A stretch of DNA of 54,755 nucleotides, from NCBI GenBank assembly GCA_018822105.1, contig JAHJLB010000061.1, positions 1 through 54,755 on the forward strand, read 5' to 3'. Position numbers and translations under genes: made by a program. This document shows, one piece after another, positions 1 through 9,090 of the stretch; position 1 is the first letter of the stretch, and every line of letters begins with the position of its first letter. The DNA comes from Pseudomonadota bacterium. Its GTDB lineage: Bacteria; Desulfobacterota; Desulfovibrionia; Desulfovibrionales; Desulfovibrionaceae. The notes beneath the pieces are model-generated. The model searched no databases. It saw only the letters and a list, made by a program, of their open reading frames with translations, and was not told the origin of the DNA.

Positions 1-92
1 ACCAGCCCCGAGGCCAGGACCACGGGCCCGGCCATGTCGAAGAGCTGGTACTTGAGCGAGGAGCTCCCGGTGTTGATGACGAGGATGTGCAT
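1..92 (-). CDS. ackA: Acetate kinase, N-terminal fragment (runs off the left edge)
   Basis: Only the first 30 codons are in the window. The protein starts MHILVINTGSSSLKYQLFD, which is the acetate kinase N-terminal signature (the NTGSSSLK phosphate-binding strand of the ASKHA fold). The enzyme makes acetate and ATP from acetyl phosphate and ADP in the cytoplasm. The ATG lies 7 bp after the pta stop codon, so pta and ackA are almost certainly one transcript. The rest of the gene is outside the window, so its integrity cannot be judged. Confidence 0.93.
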   Translation of the reverse strand, partial: MHILVINTGSSSLKYQLFDMAGPVVLASGL

Positions 93-99
93 GCGCGGG

Positions 100-2205
100 C
101 TAGCCCTTCTTGCCGGCCTGGGCCTGGATGGCCGTGATGGCCACGGTGTTCACGATGTCCGGCACGGTGCAGCCGCGGGAGAGGTCGTTGACGGGCTTGT
201 TCAGGCCCTGGAGCACCGGGCCGATGGCCACGGCCTGGGCCGAGCGCTGCACGGCCTTGTAGGTGTTGTTGCCGGTGTTGAGGTCCGGGAAGATGAACAC
301 CGTGGCCCGGCCGGCCACGGCGCTGTCCGGCATCTTGGTGTGGGCCACCTCCGCGTCCACGGCCGCGTCATACTGGATGGGGCCCTCCAGCAGCAGCTGC
401 GGGGCGCGCTCGTGGGCGATCCTGGTGGCCTCAATGACCCGCTCCACGTCCTCGCCCTTGCCCGAGGCCCCGGTGGAATAGGAGAGCATGGCCACCCTGG
501 GCTCGATGCCGAAGAGCTGCGCGGTCTCGGCGCTGGAAAGGGCGATCTCGGCCAGCTCCGTGGCCGTGGGGTTGGGATTCACGGCGCAGTCACCGTAGAC
601 CAGCACGCGGTCCTTCAGACACATGAAGAACACGCTGGAGACGATGGAGGCCCCGGGCTTGGTCTTGATGATCTCAAAGGCCGGGCGGATGGTCTGCTGG
701 GTGGTGGTGATGGAACCGGAGACCATGCCGTCGGCGTGGCCCCTGTGCACCATCATGGTCGAGAAGAAGGTCGGGTCGAGCATGCGGTCCCGGGCGTCCT
801 CCTCGCGGATGCCCTTGTGCCTGCGCAGCTCAAAGTAGGTCTGCACGTAGTCCTCGTAGTGCGGTGAGGTGAAGGGCTCCACGATCTTCACGCCCTCCAG
901 CTCCAGACCCAGCTGGCTCATCTTGTTGCGGATCTCCTGCTCCTTGCCCAGGAGGGTGATGTCCACCACGCCCCGACGCAAAAGGATGTCCGCCGCGCGC
1001 ATGATGCGCTCGCCCGTGCCCTCGGGCAGAACGATGTGCTGCTTCTGGACCTTGGCCTTGAGGATCAGGCCGAACTCGAACATCTTGGGCGTCACCGTGG
1101 TGGGCTTGGCGGCAACGAGCTTGGTCCGCAGCTCTGCCAGGTCCACGTGCTCCTCGAACACGCGCAGGGCCAGCTGGATCTTGTTCTGGTCCCCGGGCTC
1201 GATGCGCCCGTACAGATCGTAAAGGATGCGCGCGGTCTTGTAGGTGTGGCCTTCGGCCATGAGGATGGGGATGGGCGCGCCCACCCAGCCCTCGATGAGC
1301 CGACGCACGGACTCCGAGGGCTCAATGCCTCCGGTGAGCAGGATGCCCGAGATGTCCGCATAATTGGTGGAGAGCCGGGAGGCCAGGGAGCCCAGGATGA
1401 TGTCCGCGCGGTCGCCGGGGGTGATGACCAGGGTGCCGCGCTCGATGTAGTTGAGGAAGTTGCCCAGCTGCATGGCCGCGATGACGTAGGAGTCCACGAG
1501 GTTGCTGAGCATGTCGCCGCCGTAGAGCACGCTCGCGTCCAGCCACTTGACCACATCGGCCACGGTGGGCTTGCCCAGGCGCGGCTCCTCCGGAATGACA
1601 AAGATGGGGAAGCATTCCGGGCAGCGGATGTTGCGCCGCAGCTCCTCCACCATGCCCACCCCGTCCACGTCCTCCACGCGGTTGATGATGGCGGCCAGGA
1701 TGTCCAGGCCCTTGTCCTCGAAGGACTCAATGGTCAGGAGCGCGGAGGCCACGATCTCCTCCTGGGTCTTCTTCTGCGCGTTGCACACCAGGAGCACCGG
1801 GCAGCCGAGGTTGGCGGCGATGTCGGCGTTGGTGTCGAACTCGAAGGCCGGGTCCGAGCCCAGGAAGTCCGTGCCCTCGCAGAGGATGAAGTCGAAGCGG
1901 CCCTTGAGGGCGTTGAAGTCGTTCAAGACCTTTTCCAGCAAGGCCTCGTGCTGGCCCTGGTTGATCATCTCGCGGGCCTTCTGCATGGTGTAGGAGAAGG
2001 TCTCGGAATAGCGCATGTCCAGGTTGAACTGGTTCAGCACGAGGTTGATGTCGTGGTCCTTGGCCGAAGCCTCGGAGGCGTTGATGATGGGCCGGAAAAA
2101 GGCCACGCGCCGGATGTCGCGCAGCAATAGCTGCATGATGCCCAGCACGATGGCGGATTTGCCGCTGCGGGGCTCAACGCCGGTGACGAACAAGGTTTCG
2201 GCCAT
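100..2205 (-). CDS. pta: Phosphate acetyltransferase, long (P-loop/DRTGG) form
   Basis: Converts acetyl-CoA and phosphate to acetyl phosphate, the substrate of the acetate kinase that follows. The protein is 701 residues, close to E. coli Pta (about 714). It has an N-terminal BioD-like P-loop (GVEPRSGKS, residues 9-17), a middle DRTGG-type region and a catalytic PTA/PTB domain from about residue 375 to the end. The start was set at the ATG of MAETLFVTG because AAGGAG lies 6-7 bases upstream; a longer reading frame adds 34 unlikely Arg/Pro-rich residues. With ackA it gives substrate-level ATP when lactate or pyruvate is oxidised incompletely to acetate. Confidence 0.95.
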   Translation of the reverse strand: MAETLFVTGVEPRSGKSAIVLGIMQLLLRDIRRVAFFRPIINASEASAKDHDINLVLNQFNLDMRYSETFSYTMQKAREMINQGQHEALLEKVLNDFNALKGRFDFILCEGTDFLGSDPAFEFDTNADIAANLGCPVLLVCNAQKKTQEEIVASALLTIESFEDKGLDILAAIINRVEDVDGVGMVEELRRNIRCPECFPIFVIPEEPRLGKPTVADVVKWLDASVLYGGDMLSNLVDSYVIAAMQLGNFLNYIERGTLVITPGDRADIILGSLASRLSTNYADISGILLTGGIEPSESVRRLIEGWVGAPIPILMAEGHTYKTARILYDLYGRIEPGDQNKIQLALRVFEEHVDLAELRTKLVAAKPTTVTPKMFEFGLILKAKVQKQHIVLPEGTGERIMRAADILLRRGVVDITLLGKEQEIRNKMSQLGLELEGVKIVEPFTSPHYEDYVQTYFELRRHKGIREEDARDRMLDPTFFSTMMVHRGHADGMVSGSITTTQQTIRPAFEIIKTKPGASIVSSVFFMCLKDRVLVYGDCAVNPNPTATELAEIALSSAETAQLFGIEPRVAMLSYSTGASGKGEDVERVIEATRIAHERAPQLLLEGPIQYDAAVDAEVAHTKMPDSAVAGRATVFIFPDLNTGNNTYKAVQRSAQAVAIGPVLQGLNKPVNDLSRGCTVPDIVNTVAITAIQAQAGKKG

Positions 2206-2644
2206 GATATGCTCCTTGGCGTTTGCCGCCCTTCCACGGGGCTCCCGGCGGCGGCGAGGCCGAAGCCTGCCCGGACCCTGGTCCGGCGCCGGAAGCTCAT
2301 CATGCATGCCTGTGGTTCTGCGCAGCCCTTTGCAAGGGCGTCCGCCCGCGCGGCCGTCCCGCTACTGCATGCCCATATTGGCCGAGATTGGCGCACGCTG
2401 CAAGGTGAAGCTGCCCCTGCTGGGGCAACTGGCGAAAAATACCTCTGCCCCCGACAGGGCCAAGGCCCAGGCCACGCTTCCAGCCTCCACCCTCGGGCCA
2501 TTGCCGCCGGGCTTGCCCCAAACGAAAAAAGCCTGAGAGGGGGACGTATCCCACCTCTCAGGCCGGCTGGTGTTTTCAACTGGAGCGCGTGGTCCCCGGC
2601 ATCCATGCGGAGGCCCGGACAGGGACGCGCGCTGCGGCTATGCC
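2206..2644. other. Intergenic region between rhlE end and pta start
   Basis: About 440 bp without a convincing gene. The right part holds the rhlE terminator. The rest must contain the leftward pta promoter, but I see no clear -35/-10 pair. Short reading frames here are Arg/Pro/Ala-rich and have no ribosome binding site. Confidence 0.6.
2525..2563 (-). terminator. Rho-independent terminator of the rhlE-type helicase
   Basis: A perfect 10-bp stem, GCCTGAGAGG (2531-2540) with CCTCTCAGGC (2554-2563), is followed on the minus strand by six T residues (AAAAAA at 2525-2530 on the plus strand). It lies about 80 bp after the helicase stop codon. Confidence 0.9.
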
Positions 2645-4096
2645 CTAGCGGTTGCCGGAGGAATAGCCCGTGCCGCCCTGGGGACGCGAGCCCTGGACGC
2701 GGGGGCCCAGGGGCCTGTTGCCCTGGGGACGGCCGTAGGCGGGCCGGTCGGAACGGGGGCGGTCGCCAGCCGGACGGTCGCTGGCGTAGATGTTGTCGCC
2801 GGGCTGGGCCGGGTGCGAGGTGTAGCCCTCGGAGGCGCTGCGGTCCGAATGGCCGGAGGGGCGGTACGGACGGGACGGACGTGCGGCCTGGGGGCGGTCG
2901 TAGGCGCGCGCCCTGGGCTCCAGGGGCGGACGCTGGAACTCGCGCTCGCCGGCGGGCACGGAGGCGTTGTAGTCGAAGCCCTCAAGCTTCTTGCGGGCCA
3001 GCGGTTCGCGCAGCAGCCGCTCGATGGCGCGGACCATGCTCACGTCCTCGCCGGTGACGAAGGTGTGGGCCTCGCCGGTGCGCGAGGCGCGGCCGGTGCG
3101 GCCGATGCGGTGGGTGTAGGTCTCCGGCGTGCTCGGCACGTCGTAGTTGACCACATGCTCGATCTGGCTCACGTCGATGCCGCGCGCGGCGATGTCCGTG
3201 GCCACGAGCACACGGTAGCGGCCCGCGCGGAACCCGTCCATGGCGATCTTGCGCTGGGCCTGGGACAGGTTGCCCTGGATGGAGGTGGCCGAAAGGCCGC
3301 CCTTGGCCAGGGTCTCGGCCAGGCGCTTGGCGCGGTGCTTGGTGCGGGTGAAGACGAGCACCGAGCCGGACTTGTTGCGATCAAGCAGCTCCTGCAAAAG
3401 CCGGGTCTTGAGGTGCTGGCCCACGGGGTAGATGGCGTGGCTCACGGTCTCCACCGGGTTGGAGTTGCCCACGCGCACGGTCTCGGGCTCGGTCAGGCAC
3501 TCCGCGGCCAGGCCGCGGATGGCGTCGGGCATGGTGGCCGAGAAGAGCAGGGTCTGGCGCTGCCGGGGCAGGGCCGCGAGGATCTTCTTGATGCCGGGCA
3601 GAAAGCCCATGTCGAACATCTGGTCGCCTTCGTCCAGCACCAGCACTTCAACGCCGGAGAGGTCGATGGTGCGCTGGCCCATGTGGTCCAGCAGGCGGCC
3701 CGGGCAGGCCACCACGATGTCCGTGCCCTGGCGCAGGGCGGAAAGCTGACGGCTCATGGCGCAGCCGCCGTAAATGGTGGTGCTGCGGATGCCGGTGCCG
3801 CGGCCCAGGTCCATGGCGGCCTCGTGGATCTGCTCGGCCAGCTCGCGGGTGGGGGCCAGGATCAGGGCGCGGACCTTGCGGCGCGGGCCGGTGGGCTTGT
3901 TGTTCACCAGACGGGTGAGGATGGGCAGCAGAAAGGCCGCGGTCTTGCCGGTGCCGGTCTGGGCCAGGCCCATGAGGTCGCGGCCCTGCATCACTGCGGG
4001 CATGGCCTGGGACTGGATGGGGGTGGGGGCGGTGTAGCCCATGGCCTTGATGTTCGACAGAAGCAGGGACGGGAAACCGAAAGATTCAAAGGTCAA
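2645..4096 (-). CDS. rhlE: DEAD-box ATP-dependent RNA helicase, RhlE type
   Basis: A 483-residue DEAD-box helicase that unwinds RNA duplexes, probably in ribosome assembly or mRNA turnover. Visible in order: the Q motif region (GYTAPTPIQSQAMP), Walker A AQTGTGKT, motif II as DEGD (VLVLDEGDQM) in place of the usual DEAD, motif III SAT, and C-terminal motifs ending HRIGRTGR. The last roughly 90 residues are a basic Arg/Pro/Gly/Ser/Asp tail of the kind that adds RNA affinity. The start is TTG, with AAAGGA seven bases upstream. The DEGD variant is known in some RhlE-like proteins. It has its own terminator and looks monocistronic. Confidence 0.9.
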   Translation of the reverse strand: MTFESFGFPSLLLSNIKAMGYTAPTPIQSQAMPAVMQGRDLMGLAQTGTGKTAAFLLPILTRLVNNKPTGPRRKVRALILAPTRELAEQIHEAAMDLGRGTGIRSTTIYGGCAMSRQLSALRQGTDIVVACPGRLLDHMGQRTIDLSGVEVLVLDEGDQMFDMGFLPGIKKILAALPRQRQTLLFSATMPDAIRGLAAECLTEPETVRVGNSNPVETVSHAIYPVGQHLKTRLLQELLDRNKSGSVLVFTRTKHRAKRLAETLAKGGLSATSIQGNLSQAQRKIAMDGFRAGRYRVLVATDIAARGIDVSQIEHVVNYDVPSTPETYTHRIGRTGRASRTGEAHTFVTGEDVSMVRAIERLLREPLARKKLEGFDYNASVPAGEREFQRPPLEPRARAYDRPQAARPSRPYRPSGHSDRSASEGYTSHPAQPGDNIYASDRPAGDRPRSDRPAYGRPQGNRPLGPRVQGSRPQGGTGYSSGNR

Positions 4097-4400
4097 AATA
4101 GGTCCTTTGTAAAAAGTGGCCGCGTAAGCGCAAGACGCACCAATACGGCAGCGAAGAGCGTATCGAGTGGCGGATGCTGCGGGCCGGGACAGGATGGCTC
4201 AATCGGGGCAGAGGTCGATTCGGCGTGGGAACTGAGGATTTTTATGGCGGGCTGTGCAGCGTTGCCGCGCCTCTCAAGAACGTGTGCCGTGCCGGGGATT
4301 GCCCCCGGACTCGGGAAAAGTAAGGGGGATGGGAGGGGATGTCAAGGGGAAATGAAGGGGGGCGAAAATGTTTTCACATTCGAGAGCCACTGCAATTGTG
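4097..4400. other. Intergenic region upstream of the helicase
   Basis: About 300 bp that must hold the leftward promoter of the helicase. Base composition falls towards the AT-rich gene at 4401. I see no gene, RNA or clear promoter here. Confidence 0.5.
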
Positions 4401-5174
4401 CTAGAATTCTATGCGTGATGCCCTCGTGGCACGGATAGCTTCAAGACTTTTCTGACGTTCAAATTTATAATCGAACGCCGAGTCTATGCATGCGATAAAC
4501 CTTGATTTAGTGAAATACCAATCAATGATTTTCCCATCAGATTCAACAAAAAAATCACCCGCGACATGGGCCGGAGTAGCATGAAACAATAACACGAGTG
4601 ATGCGGCAAAAACTCGCGCGACTATGGAATTTAAGAAGTTAATATCGTCCCCGCTTTCATAGCCAACGGTTCGCCCCTGTTCTGTGAATGCAATTCTTTC
4701 AGAGATCTGCTGCTGCGAGAGGTGAACATAATGCGATGCGTCACCATATAATCTTCCTATCTCGTCACGAAAGAGCAGTTTTTCCTCTTCTGGCAATAAG
4801 TCTAGGGCTAACTTCCTTTTCATTGTTATTGACGCTGGTCCGAGCACAGATTCAAATTCTGACAATTTTTCGTCGATCGTTGATGTATAATTAGATTGTT
4901 GTATGTAGCAAATCTTTACTGATGCTTCGAGCAAAAAGCGCAGCTCACGCCTTGCAACATTTATCAGTCCGTCTTTAATAAGTGCTGCAATAGACAATGA
5001 CGATTGCAAATAATCCTGAAATAAATATGAGAATAAATGTGTTCTTCTGAATTCAGGATCACGACTTGTATCGAATGAAATGAATTGTAGTGCTCTCAAA
5101 TACTCACGTGAAAGAACTGCTGTGTGGGAAGCTGCTTGTTCTTGCTCAACAGAAATCCCTAGCTTCTTGCTCAC
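4401..5174 (-). CDS. Hypothetical protein, AT-rich, probably acquired
   Basis: A 257-residue soluble, mostly helical protein that I do not recognise. The start is GTG, supported by AGGAGG four bases upstream; the frame has no better ATG. A stretch around residues 60-95 (an amphipathic segment with RRELRFLLEASVKICYI) resembles helical HEPN-like or DUF5677-like families, but this is only an impression. Base composition and codon use are strikingly AT-rich compared with the GC-rich genes on both sides, with A/T-ending codons such as AAA, AAT and ATA frequent. It is a single-gene island between the helicase and the FAD/Fe-S dehydrogenase, with no transposase or integrase next to it. A stress or defence role is possible but unsupported. 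Confidence 0.75.
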   Translation of the reverse strand: MSKKLGISVEQEQAASHTAVLSREYLRALQFISFDTSRDPEFRRTHLFSYLFQDYLQSSLSIAALIKDGLINVARRELRFLLEASVKICYIQQSNYTSTIDEKLSEFESVLGPASITMKRKLALDLLPEEEKLLFRDEIGRLYGDASHYVHLSQQQISERIAFTEQGRTVGYESGDDINFLNSIVARVFAASLVLLFHATPAHVAGDFFVESDGKIIDWYFTKSRFIACIDSAFDYKFERQKSLEAIRATRASRIEF

Positions 5175-5301
5175 ATGGCCTCCTTGCTAACACTATCGCC
5201 TCGCTTACCCACGCCCCCAACGCCCCAAACTGCCGCAGCATGACCTCCACCCTCCACTCTATCTCAGCGCGGCCCGCAGTGGCTAAAGCAACGTCTTCCC
5301 T

Positions 5302-8300
5302 TTACCCCACCACCACCACCATCTTCCCCTTCTTCTCCCCCTTCTCAATCATCCGCTTGAGCTCCCGCCGCCACTTCGGGCCGCCGAGCCTTTCCGCCAG
5401 GTGCTCCGTGGTGTGCAGCACCTCGTTGGGCCTGTGCATCTGCATCAGGCAGCGCTTCACGCCGATCTTGCACGAGGGGCAGCCCACAAGCACCGGTGTG
5501 TCGCGGTCGGGCCGTCTCGAGTCTGGCCGGGCCAGGTCCAGCGCCAACTGCTCCTTCTTGCGGTCGCGGATGCGGTTGTAGATGGCCGGGCTGGTCAGCG
5601 CGCCCAGGCCGGACTCGCCGCAGCACCCGGGCGAGAGCCGCACCGTGGCCCCCAGCGCGTCGGCCAGCGCCTTGCGGTAGATCTCCGGGGCCTTGACCTT
5701 GGGCACGTCCACCCATTCCGCGTGGCAGGCCGCGTGGTAGAGGACCTCGTCCTCCTGTTTGGGGATGTCCAGCCGGGCCAGGAGGAACTGCACGATGTCC
5801 AGGTGGCGCAGGGGCTCGGAGAGCTCCTGGCTGAAGTCGTAGGTCTCGATGGCCTCGCGGCAGGTGCCGCAGTTGGTCACCAATGTGGTGGCCTTGAGCC
5901 CCGCGCGGCCCGTGGTGATGAGCGTGTCCAGGATGTCCTGGATGGTGCGGTGGCGGTTGGCGTTGTAGGCCTCGGTGCAGCCGCTGGAGAGCAGCGGATA
6001 GCCGCAGCACAGGTGGCGGTCGGGCAAAACCACGTTCACCCCGGCCTTGAGGAGCAGGTAGACCCCGGCCAGGCCGATGTCGTGGCTGAACAGCCCGGCC
6101 CCGCAGCCGGGGAAATAGAGCACGGTCTCGTCAAAGGCCGCCCGGGGCGTGCGGAACAGCGAATGCTCCTTGAGCCCCAGCTCCTGGGAGAGGTTGCGCA
6201 GGTCGATGAGCGGGCCGGGGCCTTGCAGGGCCGGGCTCTCCAGCCGCCTGCGGAAATGGCCGGGCACCAGCCCGAGCACGCTGTTGGCCGCGGCCTGGCC
6301 CACGGACAAGAGCTTGGCCATCCTGGGCAGGCGGTTCGACGGGTCCTCGGCGAAGTGCGACAACAGCGCGGTCTTGATGGGATGCCCGCCCTTGCCCTTG
6401 TATTCCAAAAACGAGCGGATCTGCAGCGCGGCCCCGGCGGAGTCGATCTTCACCGGGCACACGCCCTGGCATTTGCCGCAGGCCGTGCAGTGGTCCATGA
6501 TGCGCCTGAGCTCGCCCAGGAGCTCCGGCGCGGGCTCGCCGCCCTGGACCTGGGAGTAGTAGATGGCCTCGGTGAGGGCGCCCAGGCTGATGTTCTTGTT
6601 GCGCGGGTGGAACAGCAGGCCGCGCGCGGGCGAGTACATGGGGCAGACCTGCTTGCACTTGCCGCATCTGGTGCAGGTCTGCACGTGCTTCAAAAGGTCG
6701 ATGAGGGTCTCCTTGTCCTTCAGGGCGGTCTTCTGCAGGTCGCCGATGAGCCGGTTGAAGGAGAAGGTGTAAGGCTCCACCGGCAGCGCGCGCCGGGTCA
6801 GCTTGCCGGGGTTCAGCACGTCCCCGGGGTCCACGATGCGCTTGTAGGCGGCCAGGGCGTCGATCTTCTTCTGCCCCAGGAAGGCGATCTTGGTGATGCC
6901 GATGCCGTGCTCGCCGGAGATCTCGCCGCCGAGCTTCAAGACCTCGGCAAAGACCTCGTCCACGGCCTCGTAGGCCTGGGCCAGCATTTCAGGGTCGTTG
7001 GAGTTCACGGGCACGTTGACGTGGCAGTTGCCGTCGCCGGCGTGCATGTGGTTGGCGATGATGATGCGCCGGGCCTGGGCGTCCTTGTAGATGGCCTCGA
7101 TGTCGCGCTCCAGGCGCGGATATTTGTCGCCCAGTTCGTGGAACAGGAGGCGCACCTGGCTGGCCAGCTCCTCGTCGGAGATGTCGCTGGCCGTGGTGCG
7201 CTTCTTGAGGATGAACAGGGCGCGCTCCAGGCCGAACTCGATGTCCGGGTCGTCCACGGAGACGCCGGGCAGCTCGCGCACCGTGAGCAGGGCCTTGCGC
7301 GCCACCTTGGCCATGTAGACGAGGTTCAGGTTCTCCAGAAACTCGGCGAAGCCGGGGATGGCCCGCATGGGGATGACCACGTCCTCGTTGATCTTGAAGC
7401 CCGAGGTGCGCTTGGAGATGGCCGAGAGCTTGTGCCGGTCCTCCCAGAACAGCTCGGCCTCCCTTTCGTCGCGCGCGGCGAAGATGTCCACGGCTGGGTA
7501 CGGGTGGGCGATGGCCAGCACCGCGTCAACCGCATCCGAGAGCGCGGCCTCGTCGTCGGAGTCCAGCTGCAGGATGAGCACGCTGATGGGGTCGCCCTCG
7601 TACTGCGAGGATTTCTTGCGGTACTCGATGGCCTGCACGTACTTGGTGCCGAATTCCTCCAGGGCCGAAATCTTCACCAGGTCGCCCTGGGTGCGGATGG
7701 TGTCGCGCAGGCCCACCACGTCGCCGATGACGTACATGGCGTTCTTCATGCTGCGGCCGTAAAACTCCAGGCACAGCACCCGGGAATGGACCGGCTTGTG
7801 GTGCAGGGTGAACACGCATTCGGTGATGATGCCGTCCACGCCCTCCTTCTGCACGCCCGGCAGCCCGCCCAGATACTTGTTCGACACGTCCTTGCCCAGG
7901 CCGGTGCCGCGCACGTCCGTGCCCGAGAGCACCACGGCGTCCTTCAGGGCCCCCCGCTCGTCCAGGATCTCGAAGGAGGCGGTCTCGTCCTCGAAGATCT
8001 TGTGGCCGGGGTGGTCCTTGCGGCGCACGGTGATGACCGAGCCATCCGGCGTGACCATGGTGAAGGCCTGGATGTTGTCGATGGTGGTGCCGTACTCGAA
8101 GGCGAAAGGTCCGCCGGAATTCTCGGAGATGTTGCCGCCAAGGGTGGAGGCCGCCTTGGAGGCCGGGTCCACGGTGAACAGAAGGCCCTGCTCGTCCGCG
8201 GCCTTGATGGCGTCCAGGGTGATGACCCCGGCCTGGGCCGTGAGCAGCATGCGGTCCGGGTCGACATCGATGATCTTCTTGAAGCGCGCCAGCGACAAGA

Positions 8301-8868
8301 CCACCGAGCGCGAGAACATGGGGATGGCCCCGCCGGTGAGGCCTGTGCCGCCGCCACGCGGGATCACGCCAAAGGAGAGCTCGTTGGCCAGCTTAACGAT
8401 CTTCTGCACCTGCTCCGTGGTCTCGGGAAAGAGCACGAACAGCGGCAGCTCCAGGCGCAGGTCGGTGGCGTCCGTGGCGCATTCGATGCGCGTGTTGGCG
8501 TGCTCGCCGATGAGCTCGTCGGCCATGAATTCCTGCAGCCGGGCCTTAAGGTCCTGGGCAAAGCCCTGGTCGGCGTCGTAGCGCTCCCAGAAGGCGGCCA
8601 CGGCCGAGGCCAGCACGCGCGGAAACTCCCCGGACAGGCCCGGGCGGGCGATGGACAGCTTGCGGTCCACGCTCTGGCGCACGAGAGACGCGTCCACAAA
8701 GGGGTTGTAGCGCACCAGGAACAGTTCGGCAGCAAGGCTTATGGCCAGCTCGCGCACGCCGTCGGGCCACTGGGCGAAACCGCCCTCCTCGGGCGAGGCC
8801 TCCAGGCCCAGCACGCGGGTCAGGATGCGTTCATCGGAAATGGAGATATGCGGACCGATCAGCGGCAT
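5302..8868 (-). CDS. FAD-linked oxidase fused to Fe-S/CCG domains (2-hydroxyacid, probably D-lactate, dehydrogenase)
   Basis: A 1188-residue fusion of a GlcD-like flavoprotein and a GlcF-like iron-sulfur protein. In order: an N-terminal helical region, a PCMH-type FAD domain with IPRGGGTGLTGG (about residue 175), a FAD-oxidase C-terminal domain, two ferredoxin-type motifs (CTRCGKCKQVC near 730 and CTACGKCQGVC near 800), and two cysteine-rich CCG domains (CCGYP near 952, CCGESG near 1081). This is the layout of large Desulfovibrio FAD/Fe-S oxidoreductases and of E. coli YdiJ. It should oxidise a 2-hydroxyacid and pass electrons to the membrane pool. D-lactate is the likely substrate in this organism type, but 2-hydroxyglutarate is possible. 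The start is the ATG of MPLIGPHIS, with GGAG ten bases upstream. Confidence 0.85.
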   Translation of the reverse strand: MPLIGPHISISDERILTRVLGLEASPEEGGFAQWPDGVRELAISLAAELFLVRYNPFVDASLVRQSVDRKLSIARPGLSGEFPRVLASAVAAFWERYDADQGFAQDLKARLQEFMADELIGEHANTRIECATDATDLRLELPLFVLFPETTEQVQKIVKLANELSFGVIPRGGGTGLTGGAIPMFSRSVVLSLARFKKIIDVDPDRMLLTAQAGVITLDAIKAADEQGLLFTVDPASKAASTLGGNISENSGGPFAFEYGTTIDNIQAFTMVTPDGSVITVRRKDHPGHKIFEDETASFEILDERGALKDAVVLSGTDVRGTGLGKDVSNKYLGGLPGVQKEGVDGIITECVFTLHHKPVHSRVLCLEFYGRSMKNAMYVIGDVVGLRDTIRTQGDLVKISALEEFGTKYVQAIEYRKKSSQYEGDPISVLILQLDSDDEAALSDAVDAVLAIAHPYPAVDIFAARDEREAELFWEDRHKLSAISKRTSGFKINEDVVIPMRAIPGFAEFLENLNLVYMAKVARKALLTVRELPGVSVDDPDIEFGLERALFILKKRTTASDISDEELASQVRLLFHELGDKYPRLERDIEAIYKDAQARRIIIANHMHAGDGNCHVNVPVNSNDPEMLAQAYEAVDEVFAEVLKLGGEISGEHGIGITKIAFLGQKKIDALAAYKRIVDPGDVLNPGKLTRRALPVEPYTFSFNRLIGDLQKTALKDKETLIDLLKHVQTCTRCGKCKQVCPMYSPARGLLFHPRNKNISLGALTEAIYYSQVQGGEPAPELLGELRRIMDHCTACGKCQGVCPVKIDSAGAALQIRSFLEYKGKGGHPIKTALLSHFAEDPSNRLPRMAKLLSVGQAAANSVLGLVPGHFRRRLESPALQGPGPLIDLRNLSQELGLKEHSLFRTPRAAFDETVLYFPGCGAGLFSHDIGLAGVYLLLKAGVNVVLPDRHLCCGYPLLSSGCTEAYNANRHRTIQDILDTLITTGRAGLKATTLVTNCGTCREAIETYDFSQELSEPLRHLDIVQFLLARLDIPKQEDEVLYHAACHAEWVDVPKVKAPEIYRKALADALGATVRLSPGCCGESGLGALTSPAIYNRIRDRKKEQLALDLARPDSRRPDRDTPVLVGCPSCKIGVKRCLMQMHRPNEVLHTTEHLAERLGGPKWRRELKRMIEKGEKKGKMVVVVG

Positions 8869-8942
8869 AGGGTGTGGACTCCGGGTGGAAACGGGGTTGT
8901 CAGGCGTTTGTTGCAGGGGTTGTGCGGCAACGCGAGACCGCA

Positions 8943-8971
8943 ACTATAGGTCCGGGCAAGGCCCTTGGCAA
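8943..8971 (-). promoter_or_regulatory. Predicted sigma-70 promoter of the FAD/Fe-S dehydrogenase
   Basis: On the minus strand TTGCCA (8971-8966) and TATAGT (8948-8943) are separated by exactly 17 bp. The -10 element is about 75 bp before the start codon. This is read by eye and not mapped. Confidence 0.45.
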
Positions 8972-9090
8972 GGGCGGCTGGCCTTGGCCTCCCGCACCGC
9001 TTTACAGGCGTGGACATGAGGGGTAAGGGACTGCTTTCGCGCGCGCCCCGGCGCGCGCCGAACATTCTTCTACCACGAGGTGATTCGCTC

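Noticed and set aside
5401-8949. A very long open frame (about 1180 codons) antisense to the FAD/Fe-S dehydrogenase
   Set aside because: It mirrors the codon bias of the real gene; the protein is His/Gln/Gly/Val-rich with no domain, and the opposite strand carries clear motifs.
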